Shown piece by piece: positions 28,301 through 39,512 of a stretch of 64,000 bases of DNA. The notes under the pieces were generated by a model. That model did not search any database, was not told where the DNA came from, and worked only from the letters and a program-made list of their open reading frames with translations. Location of the stretch: contig SSNU01000312.1 of the NCBI GenBank assembly GCA_012064415.1, positions 47,456 through 111,455 of the forward strand, read 5' to 3'. The stretch is from Gyrodactylus bullatarudis. Taxonomy: Eukaryota; Platyhelminthes; Monogenea; Gyrodactylidea; Gyrodactylidae. Numbering within the stretch: position 1 is the stretch's first letter; every line of letters begins with the position of its first letter. The translations under genes and the position numbers were made by a program.

Positions 28301-31300
28301 ACTGAAGGGAATAAAACGAGGGTCAGGTACTCCTGCTCTGACATTGAATGTGATGGACAGATATGAATGATGTAAGACAATGTGATTGTTTTTTCACACA
28401 TTTGTATGTTTTTTTAACCTTTGACTTTCTTTAATGTTAGCCAGGAAAAAAAAGGGGGGAGTATACATCTCTGTCTTTTTTAGTTAGATATGATTTCGAA
28501 TTCGATTTTTTGATTATCGATTTTAATCTTCATTTCTGATACAAACTTATTTCGACAATTTATATGGATTACTGAGATATTTTTTAATGAAAATTTGCAG
28601 GTTTATGTAAAATTTAATGCCCTTTTGAATGGTGCTATTTGTTTTTTGACGACACAAGGTTTCAGAGATATTTTATCTCAGTTATTAGTGCAGATGGAAA
28701 AAAAATATTTAGTGCATTCGAAAAAGGAAAAAATTCTGTTTTCAATGATGTACGAAATGTAATACTTATTAAGAAAATAGTAATTTTTATACAGCAGGAA
28801 AGTGTTTAGGATAGAAAGAATTTTGATTTCAGGATGCTTATTCCTGATTGGTCAATAAATACTCGACGATCATTGGTTCACTATTTGGGGCAGAGAGGTA
28901 TAAATAAACATGTTCATGAAAAAATAAATTTATCGCGAGACATCATGTGTGAAATTGACTGTACTTCAATAATTATAATAATAAGTTGGTACGAAAATGG
29001 GGTTAAAAATTCTAGTTTATATCGAAATTTTGAGATCGAATTCTGTCAATTCAAAGTCAAGTATCAGATGTAGTTCCACTTGAAATGATCAATTCTTATG
29101 AAATTCTAATAAATTAGATTACTTAGTTTATTCTTGAGAGTTTTGTCGTTATCTCTCGCTGAGGTGCAGCTATGGATATATATTCACTATGACTGTAGTA
29201 CGAAAGAAACTTTTGGAGCATTTGGAAATAATCTCATTTGAACTCATCGGTATACTACAAACTGGAATTTCAACCTAGATCATTCGTACTATAGTCATTT
29301 TAGAATGCATTTCTAAGCTGTAAAATAATTATATGTTTCTTTTGACTTAGAGGTAAACTTACAAGGCGATTATCAGCAAAGTTTCCTGGGGCAGTTTGTT
29401 TACTGGTAACACTCTCTGTTTCGAAATCATTCTTGTCAGTAGGATTATTGTGATCATCGAATAGATTCCTAGGATTTAACAATACAATGTAATTAAAAAT
29501 TTCTATCAAAATACGAAAATCAATTAGGCGTAATTTCCTCTGGGTTTTTCCATTTATGAATATCAATAAATAAAACTTTTTTCCTATCATTATAATGATA
29601 ATTATAATTATCATTATGCTGCAAGTTTTTTGTTAAACCTCAAAATTAGTTTATGTGTTGATCTTATGAGTTGGGAGAACTCTATGACTAAAAACCTCTT
29701 GTAAACATAGTTGACATGAATCTGACCAAAATTAGGCCATTTTTCAAATTTCGAAAATGGACCAAATTTCAACTTTTGAATCCAAGATTTTTATCGATTC
29801 CAAAAATTTGAAGCAGTTAAATGCAGGTATTCGAGATCAGCATTAGACGAAGAATTCGAATTCGACTAAAAGTTCACAAAGATTTGTATTTATTGTGGGA
29901 AATCGAAAAATTTGAATTTATTGATTATCACGAAGGGGAATGATCTTGGTTAGAATAGGCATTTTTTAACTCTTAAACTAAAGCTATATCGGGATGTTGC
30001 CAGTGGACGCAAGCCGCCTAATAACTTAAATCCTCCAAAAGAAATTAAAAAAAAATCTAATCACATAATAATTCACAGTGATAGCATTGATGAAACCACT
30101 TCCTCTAAAATAGACGAAGTATTAATCAAGAATGCTCCAGGATACTTCAATTCAGTTAAAAAATCTCACAAGAATCCTAAAGGCAACTTCACTACAAGAA
30201 TTACTGGAAATTTTCTTCTCACTGCCCCAAACTCATTCAAATCCACAAAGAACTCTCTCCTCTTGGTATAGTTGTTTCTAGACATCGACCTCAGCTTTTA
30301 CAAAATAAAGCTCAACATCCACCAGCTGAACACTCCAATGTCACAATTTCTCACACTTCCTCAGTACCTGCTCCTACTAACATTTCAGGACCTTCTTCTG
30401 AGATCATGAATGTCTTTTCACCTCCTGCATTACCTCCCACTACCATTTTGGATAATAAATCTAACTTCAAACGCCCTTTCTCAGACGATCAAACAGTTTC
30501 TAACCAGTCAAAAACTCTTGGATTTTTTCAATAGGATCCTCCTTTGGAACGCAAGATCATTATTAACCTCAATGCTCTATCTAAAATCTAATATTATCAA
30601 ATTCTCTCCAATGATTGTCATCATCACAGAATCCTGGCTCAAGCCAAATCACCCTGATTCTGAATTAACAATTGAAAACTTCATCTTATATAGATCAGAT
30701 AGATTAGTTCGTACCGGTGGCGGTGTTGCTATATATATTCACTCCAATTTAACGGTCTCTGATTTCTCCAGTTTTTCCGACATTTCAAACGTGATCTCCA
30801 TCTCTCTCCGAATCAATGATATCTCTATTCAATTGTTTGCAATATACAATCCTTCTCCAGTAACATCAGCATCTAAATCCAGCATAATAGACTTCATTAT
30901 AACCAATTTAAATCCTCGCAGGAATTCACTTATTATTTGTGGAGACTTCAATTATCCCAACTACACTCCTGATCAATATGACTTTCCTAGTCCGATATTT
31001 GAATTGGCTAATTCTCTCAGCCTCAAACAGATATCTAATTTACCTACTCGATTACCTTCAAGATCATATTTGGACCTTCTATTTACTGACATTCCAGATC
31101 TATATCTTCACAAAGTACTCCAAGTCCCCTCATCGGATCATCTTATTCAGATCTACTCTACAACAGACTTTCTACCATATAACACAAAAATTCCACATCT
31201 GGTTACTGACATCTCAAAATTTTTCTCCTCGGTTATTCCAGTTATTTCGAATCTTTTTCGAAAGGGTTTTGACTTTTTAATGATTTAATTCTTCACTCAT

Positions 31301-34300
31301 CTAGACTGTCTAAAAACAGCACCAATCTACAACTCCGCTCTTTGAGTCCTCTATTCTAGCGGATATCAAAACGAATCCTAAAAAATTAGATTTCTTTCTA
31401 ATTCCTCAACCAAAAACTCAACAGCAATAATTTCACCTGATGCTATAAACAATTTCTTCACTCAAGTGTATCAGGTAAATGACTGCCCTGCTTGTTTTCA
31501 ACCAAATGTTTCAATTTCGCCCCCTGAGATCTCTGCTGAAACAATAATCGATCTATTACTCAACACAAATAACAAGGTAGGAAAGATAACTCATTTCTAT
31601 CTCCCTCCCTTTTACTCGCTTTACCTAACGTATTTTTTACTCATCTATCAAAATATTTTCAATATATTATTAATACCAGTGATATTCCTAAGGAATGGCT
31701 TATCATCTCAATTCAACCGATCCCAAAAATTGCCAAACCAACTCAACCATGTGATTTTCGACCGATCTCTCTTCTTCCAATTTTTCTCACTATAATTGAT
31801 GCTTTCATATATTCTCATCTCAAACACATTAACATTATTCAACTTGACCCCAATCAACATGGATTTGTATCTGGTCGAAGTACATGCTCCAATCTCATAA
31901 GCTTTCTCGACTCTACTCATGATCTCATATACAAAAAAATTCCATGTGTAGTAGTCTATGTGGACATAGAAAAAGCTTTTGACAGTCTCCCATTCTCTGT
32001 CATTCATAGAACACTAAGTCACCATAATATTAATCCGTTTATAATCAACCTTGTGATGTCATTCTTATCAAATAGGCATCAACAAGTTGTATCCAATGGA
32101 CAAAAATCAACTCTCTCTCCCATCTCCTCTGGTGTCCCACAAGGTTCCATTATTGGCCCTTTCATATTTAATTTAATATTCTCAAACATTAAACCTGCTG
32201 ACCCATCTGTAAAGTATTTCAAGTACGCTGATGACATCAAGCTTCTCATCCCAATCGTTCAAAACAGATGTTTGATCACTGAGGAAATGCACCACCTTCA
32301 ACAATCACTTTCTTTAATAGGTCTCAAGATCAATCAAAGTAAGACCAAAGTCATACCCATTAAGAGCTCCCTCTTAAATCATAATATACCTTTCAACACA
32401 GTGTCCTTCATCAAAGATCTTGGTCTCTCATATGACCATAATCTCAAAACCAATATCCATTCAAAAGAAATCCTCAAAATTATACGCTGTAAAACCTATT
32501 TTCTCAGGAAATTCATCAATGACCCGTCTCTTCGTCTCAACCTATACAAATCTCTCATTCTACCTCATCTTGACTATGGATCGGGTATTCTCTGTGATCT
32601 TCCGGTTGGCACTAGTAAGAAATTAGAGAGGATTCAATACACATACCTCAAAAGCTGTCTTGGACCTCTTCCCTATAAGGATCTCCTGAACAGAGCCAAC
32701 CTCCATCCCCTTTGGCTAAGAAGAACGGCCTCTTCTGCTGTCCTCTACTCTAAATTTGCGCCCAATTCCACTAGTCAATACAATTTGAGAGCATCACGTG
32801 GATATTCTATTTTACTCAATGCTCTTCTCCCGCTCAGAACCAGATTCCAAATAGATTTTAATATTTTCAAGTCCAAAAACATTTCAAAAATTTGTCAAAT
32901 TCTTTTAAAACTTATACCAGATTCTCATAACTATAGTTAATATGAAGATAAGAATTTATGATTTTTACAAAACTCTCAATTTTTTCATCATAAATATCGA
33001 ATTTTATCAAGATTTTTTGGAATCCAGATCGTGAAGCCCTTCTTCATAATACAGAGAAAAAAATCAATTTTTAAGGAAAATACTGCAAATTTGAAATCTT
33101 GAAGTGGCGCCAAAGGTTAAATTAGAGAACAGTTGCCCCCTCACCGCAAGGGATTCTTTTTCATTTCATCGGTGTTAAAAAGCACTTAGTCTCTATGTCT
33201 CTCAGAAAAATTACTGCAAAACAAGAGGGGGCAAGATTAGCCGCGCTAAATTCCCATTTTTTTGAACTTTGAGTTGAAAATTTTTGCTGATTTCAATGTA
33301 AGAGAGCGATCAAAAGTTGATTTTTAGGATCACAATAAGACAAAAAACCGATTATCATCTTAAAAAATTTTGATAAATTCGTCATTTTTCAGGGATGACT
33401 TTCAAATAGGGAAAATGATCAAAAATCAAAATTTAATTTTGACACAATTATGGAGTGATTCTTAAAACCAGATTCAGCATATTTTATTACTTTGTCTAGT
33501 TGTGATCCTAAAACTCAACAAAAATTTTCAACTCAAAGTTCAAAATGAATGGGAATTTGGCACTAAAGTTGTACCTCTATAAAAAATGTAACAACCTATC
33601 CCTCTCCTCTCTGCCCCTTTTAAGTTGAGTAAAATAATTTATTGTTACTATAAATTAGGTTTATGAGTGTCAAACTTTGCAAAAAAAATTAAAATTCGGT
33701 CAAGTTTGATTCATTCGATAGAGAATTTTCTGCTGATTCTTTCTATCTAATAAAAATACCAGATTCGTTCATTTTTTGTCTCATAAAACAGTCCCAAACA
33801 TTGGAGCAGTTTTGATTTCGGATTAAAAAAAGTTTTTTCTCTTTTTCGTCTTTTCACACTTTTGACCTATACCCCCTCCCCCTATTTACACCCACAATTG
33901 GGGAACAACTGTAATTATAGCTTACATCACTCTTTCCCCTATAATCACACTGAGTTATTCAACGTTTAACCTCACTCGAAATATTAATGACTAATCAATC
34001 CTTCTCACAACTAAAAATTTCAACGTGCATTTGGTATGTTATTCTCCTGAAAGGGTCCTATTTCATATCCTCTAAACATATCGATTATTTTTTGTCCAAT
34101 GAAGTTTTGCCTTTCGCAACTAAACAATTATTGTCGGTCCTTAGATCATGTTTCATGGTTGTTGACAGTGAAAATGAATTGTAAATTGGATTGTTGATCA
34201 AATTGAAATTTAGAGTGTTCTCGTTGGACAAACAAATAATCGATAGGTTTAGAGGTCCTCCTTTTTTAAGAAAGAGGTCCTCATGATCTATAAGAAAAAA

Positions 34301-37300
34301 CATGAGAATTTTGTAAATTCCCATCTTCATATTAACTAGGTGTATTTATCTCCTAAATTATCGAGAGATATCGATTGCTTAGCATCAGGGAAAAGCTATC
34401 CTCATGAATTAGACATATACTTGTAGCTCAAGAAATTTTCTTTCTAACGAGGGGTGAACAATGTATCTTTCAATTCAAATTATGGCAAAGAGAAAGTATT
34501 GTGTTTAACTGGCGGAACGATGGGACATATAGAGTAGCACAAAGTTACAAAAGGATCGTAGACTAATTATGATAAAATACACAATAAATTATTCCTCATT
34601 TGTAAAATACATTTTTAATTTAAAATGAAGCAAAATAAGATTTGTAAAAGGAGTAAAAAGTATTTCTACAATTTCAAATGTTAATGGTCATTTTGAATGA
34701 ACTGTCTTATCATCGATTGGCTTCATTCGAAAAAAAAGGTGTAGTAAATGTTTAAAGAAACAATTTCATAGACCCTTTATATAAGAACATTTAAAAGAAG
34801 CCTTTACCAACCATAATTTCTTATTGTTTTTTTAATTAAAATCATTTTATTATTAAGCAAACTACGCAGTGATAATCTTTGCCTTTTTAATGCTTCTACT
34901 GTCTGCTACTGAAATCGACAAAAACTGCTTTTTCACAACACACAATCATACATGAAATAGAGAAGAATATGTATAATTATACAAATGATCTTGAAATTCT
35001 CCGATCAAAACGTAGCAATAGTGATCACATGATACATGGAAAATACTCCCATTTTTACTGTGGAAAAAATCAATTATTACATTATTTAATTCACAGAATA
35101 GCTAAATGTATATATATATATATTTGACTGCTAAATTCCATGCAAAATCCGTCATTTTATTTTCAATCTTTAACCTTTAATAAGTATGAAGAGTTAAACT
35201 TACGCAATATCTGGTCTCTTTATGAAGCCCATCTGCTTTTTGACATTGACGGGTTCGGCTGATGATGAATCATTTGTGATCAAATTAAGATGCTTCTGAC
35301 TACCGAATTTATTCATCAGTTCAATCATTTCATTACTAAAAATATTTATAATTTATAGAAGAAGAAAACTTTTAGTTCAAAATGTGCAAAAGAGCATTTT
35401 CAACCACCCAAACAATAGGCTACATTTTCATTAGCTGCAAGTCTAAAGACACCACAGTGATATTCTTCAAAATGCATGATTAGTTTGAATGCATATTGAC
35501 CCCATATTGACCATTCATACAAAGGTACAAAGAATGTGGTCAATTTTAACATTTAAAATTGTAATCAAAATTCGTAGATTCTATTGTATGTTGATCACTC
35601 GTCTAATCATTGAAGAGTGCCTTTAATTATTAAATGGGAGAATCAATACAATTGTGGAAAAATGGATTCATCAAACAGTTCCTATCTAATTTGAGTCGAT
35701 AAAATTGTCAATAACAACATGTGTGAAATTTGTGAAAAATTGGGTTGAAATATGAAAAATTCTTCATTGATTAGATCGATAATTTGATTGAATAAAAATG
35801 GCTAGACTTCTTGTTGCCCTTGGTATCACGTTTGTTGTCTAAGTTTACAAGGAGAAATTGATTTTCTCCTTTATTGGCCTAGCGTAAAAATGTGAAGAAA
35901 TCTATCCCAAAAATAATTAGCAGTAGAAAGCACGAAAACCCTGTCTACAAGTGATATTGATTTCAGAAGGAAAAAATCGAATTTTTTTAACGTGAACATA
36001 GCTGTAAATGAATTTAGGTATGGAAATAAGAAAAATTAGATTCAGTTAGTGATGGTATGTACCAAAGGGCTTTCCAGGCGTCAAGTAGATAAAAAAATTG
36101 TAAAATTGAAAGATACAAAATTCAGTCTTATCATCAATTTAAATGTAGAACCAATTTAAATATACCTATTGAAAATGAATAAAATTTAACAAAAATAAAC
36201 TCACCTTGGCAGATTACTGTCGTTATAATGTTTATTGAGTATTTCATTACGTGTCCGTCCGCTGAAATAGAGATGGGAATATTTACAAATCATATGAATT
36301 ACTACTAAAAGTAAATTCTACTTACGAGTAGGTAAATGTACGAGATCTCGAAAATAGGCCTCTTTTTGATTTAACAGGTTTTAGTTTATCTGATCCTTCG
36401 ATTCTAGATTTATTTTTTGAGGGATTTTCAATAATTTTTCAATCTGACCAAACTTACGTATAGAAAATTTTGCTATCCTCGGCCCAATTCCAAAGAGTAG
36501 CTGCTGTCAAGGTGTTTTTGCACTTGTACTCGTACTCTCGTTTGATCTTTAAAAATGATTTAAGCATTTATTTTATGTCTTTAACCAGATTATCAGTGAA
36601 ATACCAACCTTTCTTTTATTGTTTGGGTCCTGGAAAATGATACAAAAAATTATCAAGGGTTAATCTTGCATTTAAAGGAAATTTACCCAATGCTCAAAAT
36701 TATCCTAAGAAACATGAATATTTGAAATTCTACTCACATGCTTTATTGTGGTGATGATAAATTTTTTTTTATCACAGTACATTTTGTCGATCTTGTTCCT
36801 GGAAAGATTAAAATGATCAAAGATTGAAATACGAAAATGCGTGAAAAAGTTATTACCATTCATATGTTGAATGAAGTCGACTGTTGAGAAATTCAAGGAT
36901 TCCCTTATGATTGAGACCCAGAAAGCATCGATGATTTTCAATTGACTTTTCCTTGACACGAATTGGATCTACTCCATAAGTGTCCAAGATGCAAGCATAC
37001 TGAAGGACAGTATTGGCCACTTCACTTGGTAAAAGTCCTCTGAAAATTATTAATTTTTCAGAAAAGATAGCTTAATTCTTTATTTTAACCAACTCTAAAG
37101 TTTTATGTTTATCTACAATTGCATTTCTCAAAACTTCGGGCTGAGAGTGGAGAATTTGATTATCTTTAAGATAATTTGAGTCTGATTTCGAAACAACTGA
37201 ATAATCTCCCAACTCCACTTGAGCGATTAGAGCAGCAATCATAACCAATGTATCTCTAGGTCCAATTAAACGTCCATTTTTTAAATCCCTTTTGATTTGT

Positions 37301-37704
37301 CGGTACAGAAGATACTGAGATTTTGGAAGCTTGAGATCAACCAAAGGATTTTCTGGGTAATGCTTAACCCGAAAACTGACAGTTTTCGGAACAGAATCTA
37401 GAATAATACGATGAGAATTACAAAAGAGGCATACATTTCAACTGAGAATGAATAGATTTTGACAAGTCTATCCAAGTCTTGGAACATTCATTGTTTTCTT
37501 GTTGAATGAAACGAAGGCCAAAATATTCCTTTTCATGGTAAACTCCCTCACTTTTACAAATCTCGTCAAAAAGCCATTTTCCGTTTACGTTAATCTATGA
37601 ATTTTACAAAAATTTCTATTTACTGGAACGTTAAAAATTTCTGATCGATCGTCCTCTAAAAATTTAACATCTACTTCAAAGGTTTGATAATTATTTGCGC
37701 TCAT
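22331..37704 (-). CDS. FRMD: FERM-domain protein of the FRMD3/FRMD5 type with C-terminal membrane anchor, 18 exons, 733 aa
   Basis: Probably a membrane-cytoskeleton adaptor like protein 4.1O (FRMD3)/FRMD5. Exons (minus): 37704-37624, 37594-37435, 37397-37094, 37039-36857, 36798-36738, 36629-36609, 36546-36458, 36403-36326, 36261-36205, 35335-35204, 29468-29363, 26984-26789, 24849-24829, 23781-23755, 23684-23553, 23491-23417, 22864-22713, 22657-22331; 2,202 nt, phases all close. F1: VNGKWLFDEI, YFGLRF. F2: QIKRDLKNGRL, AQVELGDYSVV. F3: LPSEVANTVLQYA, YGVDPIRVK, KIFY. Then the FERM-adjacent motif FTYSGRTRNEIL, typical of FRMD3/5. A low-complexity middle leads to a hydrophobic helix at about 677-700 and a 33-residue tail with YGPLR. 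FRMD3/5 have such an anchor in vertebrates. Exons 1-10 are firm. The join from exon 10 to 11 spans 5.7 kb containing a LINE and rests on matching phase and the expected anchor. Micro-exons of 21, 21 and 27 nt are present. Introns 1-2 are 29 and 37 nt. Confidence 0.82.
24918..25330. repeat. Foldback family A left end in FRMD intron 12
   Basis: Starts at a TA with TAGTTGACATGACGATGAGAATT, the terminal sequence of family A (compare 62356 and 46219), followed by TTTTTTACAAAAAACTAAAT. The matching right-arm blocks (TTTTGAAGCAATTTGATACGG, TGGCTCATTTCCTAATGGGATCC) appear at about 25440-25720, beyond the hammerhead relic. The PLE piece may therefore have inserted into this foldback element. Confidence 0.5.
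25336..25395 (+). ncRNA. Degenerate PLE-type hammerhead ribozyme in FRMD intron 12
   Basis: CTGATGA at 25355-25361, G-AACCGA-C (stem II/loop), then GAAA at 25370-25373. The following segment holds a near-palindrome (ATGAGCTCAT) in the stem III position. CGGTT at 25336-25340 pairs perfectly with AACCG in loop II. Stem I (AGAGT with ATTCT) can form with one G-U pair, but the cleavage-site triplet is damaged. Core intact, cleavage site doubtful. Confidence 0.6.
25735..26060 (+). pseudogene. PLE GIY-YIG C-terminal relic
   Basis: At 25906-26004 the plus strand encodes VWAKEKFFINQY then KPNLCFQKK and YNLQLPWPM followed by a stop. This is nearly the same C-terminus as the minus-strand fragment at 1166. 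Further upstream the similarity continues only across frame changes (the HLxxxxxH region near 25850), so the copy is decayed. The 3' flank (CACTTTTCTCTCCA) also matches the flank of the 1166 copy. Confidence 0.7.
28042..28963. mobile_element. Non-autonomous Tc1/mariner-like element with perfect 127-bp inverted ends
   Basis: Positions 28042-28168 and 28837-28963 are exact reverse complements by eye over all 127 bp. The outer ends read TA-CAGTCAATTTCACACATG and, inverted, GAAATTGACTG-TA. This fits TA target duplication and a CAGT-type Tc1/mariner terminus. The 668-bp interior has no transposase frame. The unbroken identity of the ends implies recent activity or gene conversion. It sits in intron 11 of the FRMD gene. 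Open frames in the two arms are mirror images and are not genes. Confidence 0.75.
29660..29980. repeat. Foldback family A partial copy
   Basis: Contains AATCTGACCAAAATTAGGCC, TTTATCGATTCCAAAAATTTGAAGCAGTTAAAT and GAATTCGAATTCG, all shared with the left arm of the palindrome at 62356-63098. It lies directly upstream of the LINE in FRMD intron 10. Confidence 0.6.
29985..32940 (+). mobile_element. Degraded non-LTR retrotransposon (LINE; endonuclease plus reverse transcriptase)
   Basis: About 3 kb, opposite in orientation to the host FRMD gene. 30012-30530 holds a broken, Pro/Ser/Asn-rich ORF1-like or linker region. 30529-31240 encodes an APE-type endonuclease (LLWNARSLL, TESWL, GGGVAIYI, ICGDFN, SSDH). 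A frameshift/stop follows near 31286 and another between about 31600 and 31676. 31676-32940 encodes the reverse transcriptase in one open frame: PKEWLIISIQPIPK, DFRPISLLP, VDIEKAFDS, SSGVPQGS and the catalytic FKYADD. The architecture fits the Jockey/CR1 group. The right end is cut by a foldback element starting at 32936, so no 3' UTR or tail remains. Confidence 0.88.
32936..33590. repeat. Foldback/MITE family B copy abutting the LINE
   Basis: Begins TAGTTAATATGAAGATAAGAATT, the family terminus, at the last codon of the LINE frame. It contains GATTTTTTGGAATCCAGATC, TTGAAATCTTGAAGTGGCGCC, GAGAGCGATCAAAAGTTG, the mirrored TGATCCTAAAACTCAACAAA and GGGAATTTGGCACTAAAG. A central segment around 33125-33240 (CCCCCTCACCGCAAGGG and GAGGGGGCAAGATTAGCCGC) is GC-richer and unique to this copy here. 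Confidence 0.6.
34250..34340. repeat. Foldback family B right-end fragment
   Basis: Short copy containing GAGGTCCTCATGATCTATAAG and ending TTCCCATCTTCATATTAACTA, the family's right terminus. Open frames here are not coding. Confidence 0.5.
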
Positions 37705-37882
37705 AGTCCACTAATCCAAAGAAAATCTGATAAACTAATTATTCCATCAAAATAAAAATTGTAAATATTCAAGAATATGTTAATAGACTTTTTAATCAAA
37801 TAAACAAAAAATCCATTTCAAATGAATTTCATTTGTGTTTGAAAGATACAAAAGTATACCATTTGAATTTAGTGAGTTCGTA
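37705..37882. promoter_or_regulatory. Probable bidirectional promoter between FRMD and MEIOB
   Basis: Only 178 bp separate the FRMD start codon (minus) from the first in-frame MEIOB ATG (plus). The segment is AT-rich with no convincing TATA box or other motif that I can name. Both transcription starts must lie here or in unseen 5' exons. The call is by position only. Confidence 0.4.
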
Positions 37883-39428
37883 ATGATTTCTCACCAATAT
37901 TCTAACCAATCATTGAAGCTCTTAAAAATACAAGATATTTCATTAGAAGAAAAAAACATATCTGTTTGTGGAGTTGTCATTCACAAGTCATGCCCGAGAA
38001 AAGCAAAACCTAAAATGAATAGTGAAATACAACAAATGTATTTCTATCTAACTATTCGAGATTCTCCAACTCATTGGATCAATATCTTTGTATGGGGTCC
38101 GGCTAATGAGACAAGAATGATTCATTCTTGTTTACATTATGGTTCTGATATAATCATGACAAATTTGATGCCCAAACCCAAGAATGAATACCATTTCAAT
38201 TCTGTTGTGGAGAATAATTCCCAGTTCTATCTAAATGCGAATAGTACAAATTGTAAAATTTATCCACATCAATTTGCAAAACCTGAGTATGGTTTTTATC
38301 TCAATACTCTACTTTTGAAACCTTCAAAAGATTGTGTTGTTCTACTAGATGTTGTGAAAGCTTTTGAGATATCGAAGGAAAAGAGATTTTTCAATTTCAT
38401 AGCCTCTGTAGCTTTTGTGGGGCCTGTAAAGGTCTATGTTCGTAAAAAGAATATTGAAAACATGTCAACAAATATCGTAAAAAAGAGTGAAATTGTTATT
38501 TATGATAAAACTTGCTCTCGATTCATACTGAATTTATGGGATGACGAGCGTATCAGTAGGGCTGCTAAATTTTGGATGCCTCATGTAATTTTCTCTTTAA
38601 ATCTTACTCATGTGTGTATAGATGACTGTCATCTTCATAAGTGATTGCTTGATAAGTTATAACGATCATTTCAAGGGACCAGTGGCTTCACTCACAAATC
38701 GGTCAGTGGTTATTGAGAATCCAAGATGCCAAGCAAGCCTCGACTTGATGCAATACATACGTGCAAATAAATCTAAATTGATGAACGAAAATTTTTTATT
38801 AGAAAATTCCCGAAAAAATTTAAATAACGAAGTATGTATACTTTAAAGTAACACTGTGAATTTATAGTTTGAATTCATACCGTTAGAAAATATTCACAAT
38901 ATCCTGACTATAGAGGGAATTGAAAAAATGTCTGATGCTTCTTATGCCATTGTCGTAGCACATTTCATCAAAGTTTCACTTGACAACACAGACGTGACAA
39001 AATTATACAGAGTATACTGTAAAAATTGTGACGCCGAAATGCTCCTGCATGATCAACACAGGGAGAGTGCTTTGTTTAATAAGCATTGTCCAAAACTATA
39101 TAGCTGTCCCCAGTCTGAATGTCCTTACTATTCGAATCCCATCGCGGAAGAAGATGAAGATAAAATAAGAGTACTACATAAAATTGATTTTGATGCTTTT
39201 TAGCTCGATTTGAATTGTTATTGTCAGATTGCAGATCATACTGGGTCATTGAAAAAATGCTTCCTAAAGACAAACTGTATAACATCATATTTTGGAGTTA
39301 AAACAGTTGATTTTATCAAGATGAATGAAAAGTCCAGAATTGAACTGAATTGGAAATTACTTTTGAACAGATTTAAAGTGGGTTGTTCTTATATTATTTC
39401 ATTGATGAATTGGATTTCACTTCCATGA
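37883..39428 (+). CDS. MEIOB: MEIOB, meiosis-specific OB-fold protein, 4 exons, 477 aa
   Basis: Orthologue of MEIOB, the RPA1-like single-strand DNA binder that works with SPATA22 in meiotic recombination. Exons: 37883-38613, 38657-38831, 38868-39170, 39204-39428. The length (477 aa) matches vertebrate MEIOB. Landmarks: FYLTIRDSPTHWIN in OB-A; LNLWDDERISRAAKFWMPH in OB-B; YCKNCDAEM and CPQSEC, a zinc-ribbon in OB-C; then IADHTGSLKKC. Introns are 43, 36 and 33 nt. The last two keep frame and remove an in-frame TAA and TAG respectively, so without splicing the gene would look broken. The first junction (38614/38656) has alternative GT choices. The start is the first ATG in frame; the frame is open back to a TGA at 37823. 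AATAAA at 39507-39512 is a likely poly(A) signal. Confidence 0.88.
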
Positions 39429-39512
39429 ATTTGCTCATAGAGATTTTATCTATTTTTCGTTATTTTTTTACGGAAAAAAACAATTACTGGTAGTAGCTAG
39501 TCAATTAATAAA

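Noticed and set aside
30939..31280. 113-codon plus-strand frame overlapping the LINE endonuclease
   Set aside because: It is the +1 shadow of the endonuclease frame and has no family signature.
37835..37882. MEIOB start at 37835 (codon GTG)
   Set aside because: Eukaryotic initiation needs ATG. The first in-frame ATG is 37883, and the resulting length matches the family.
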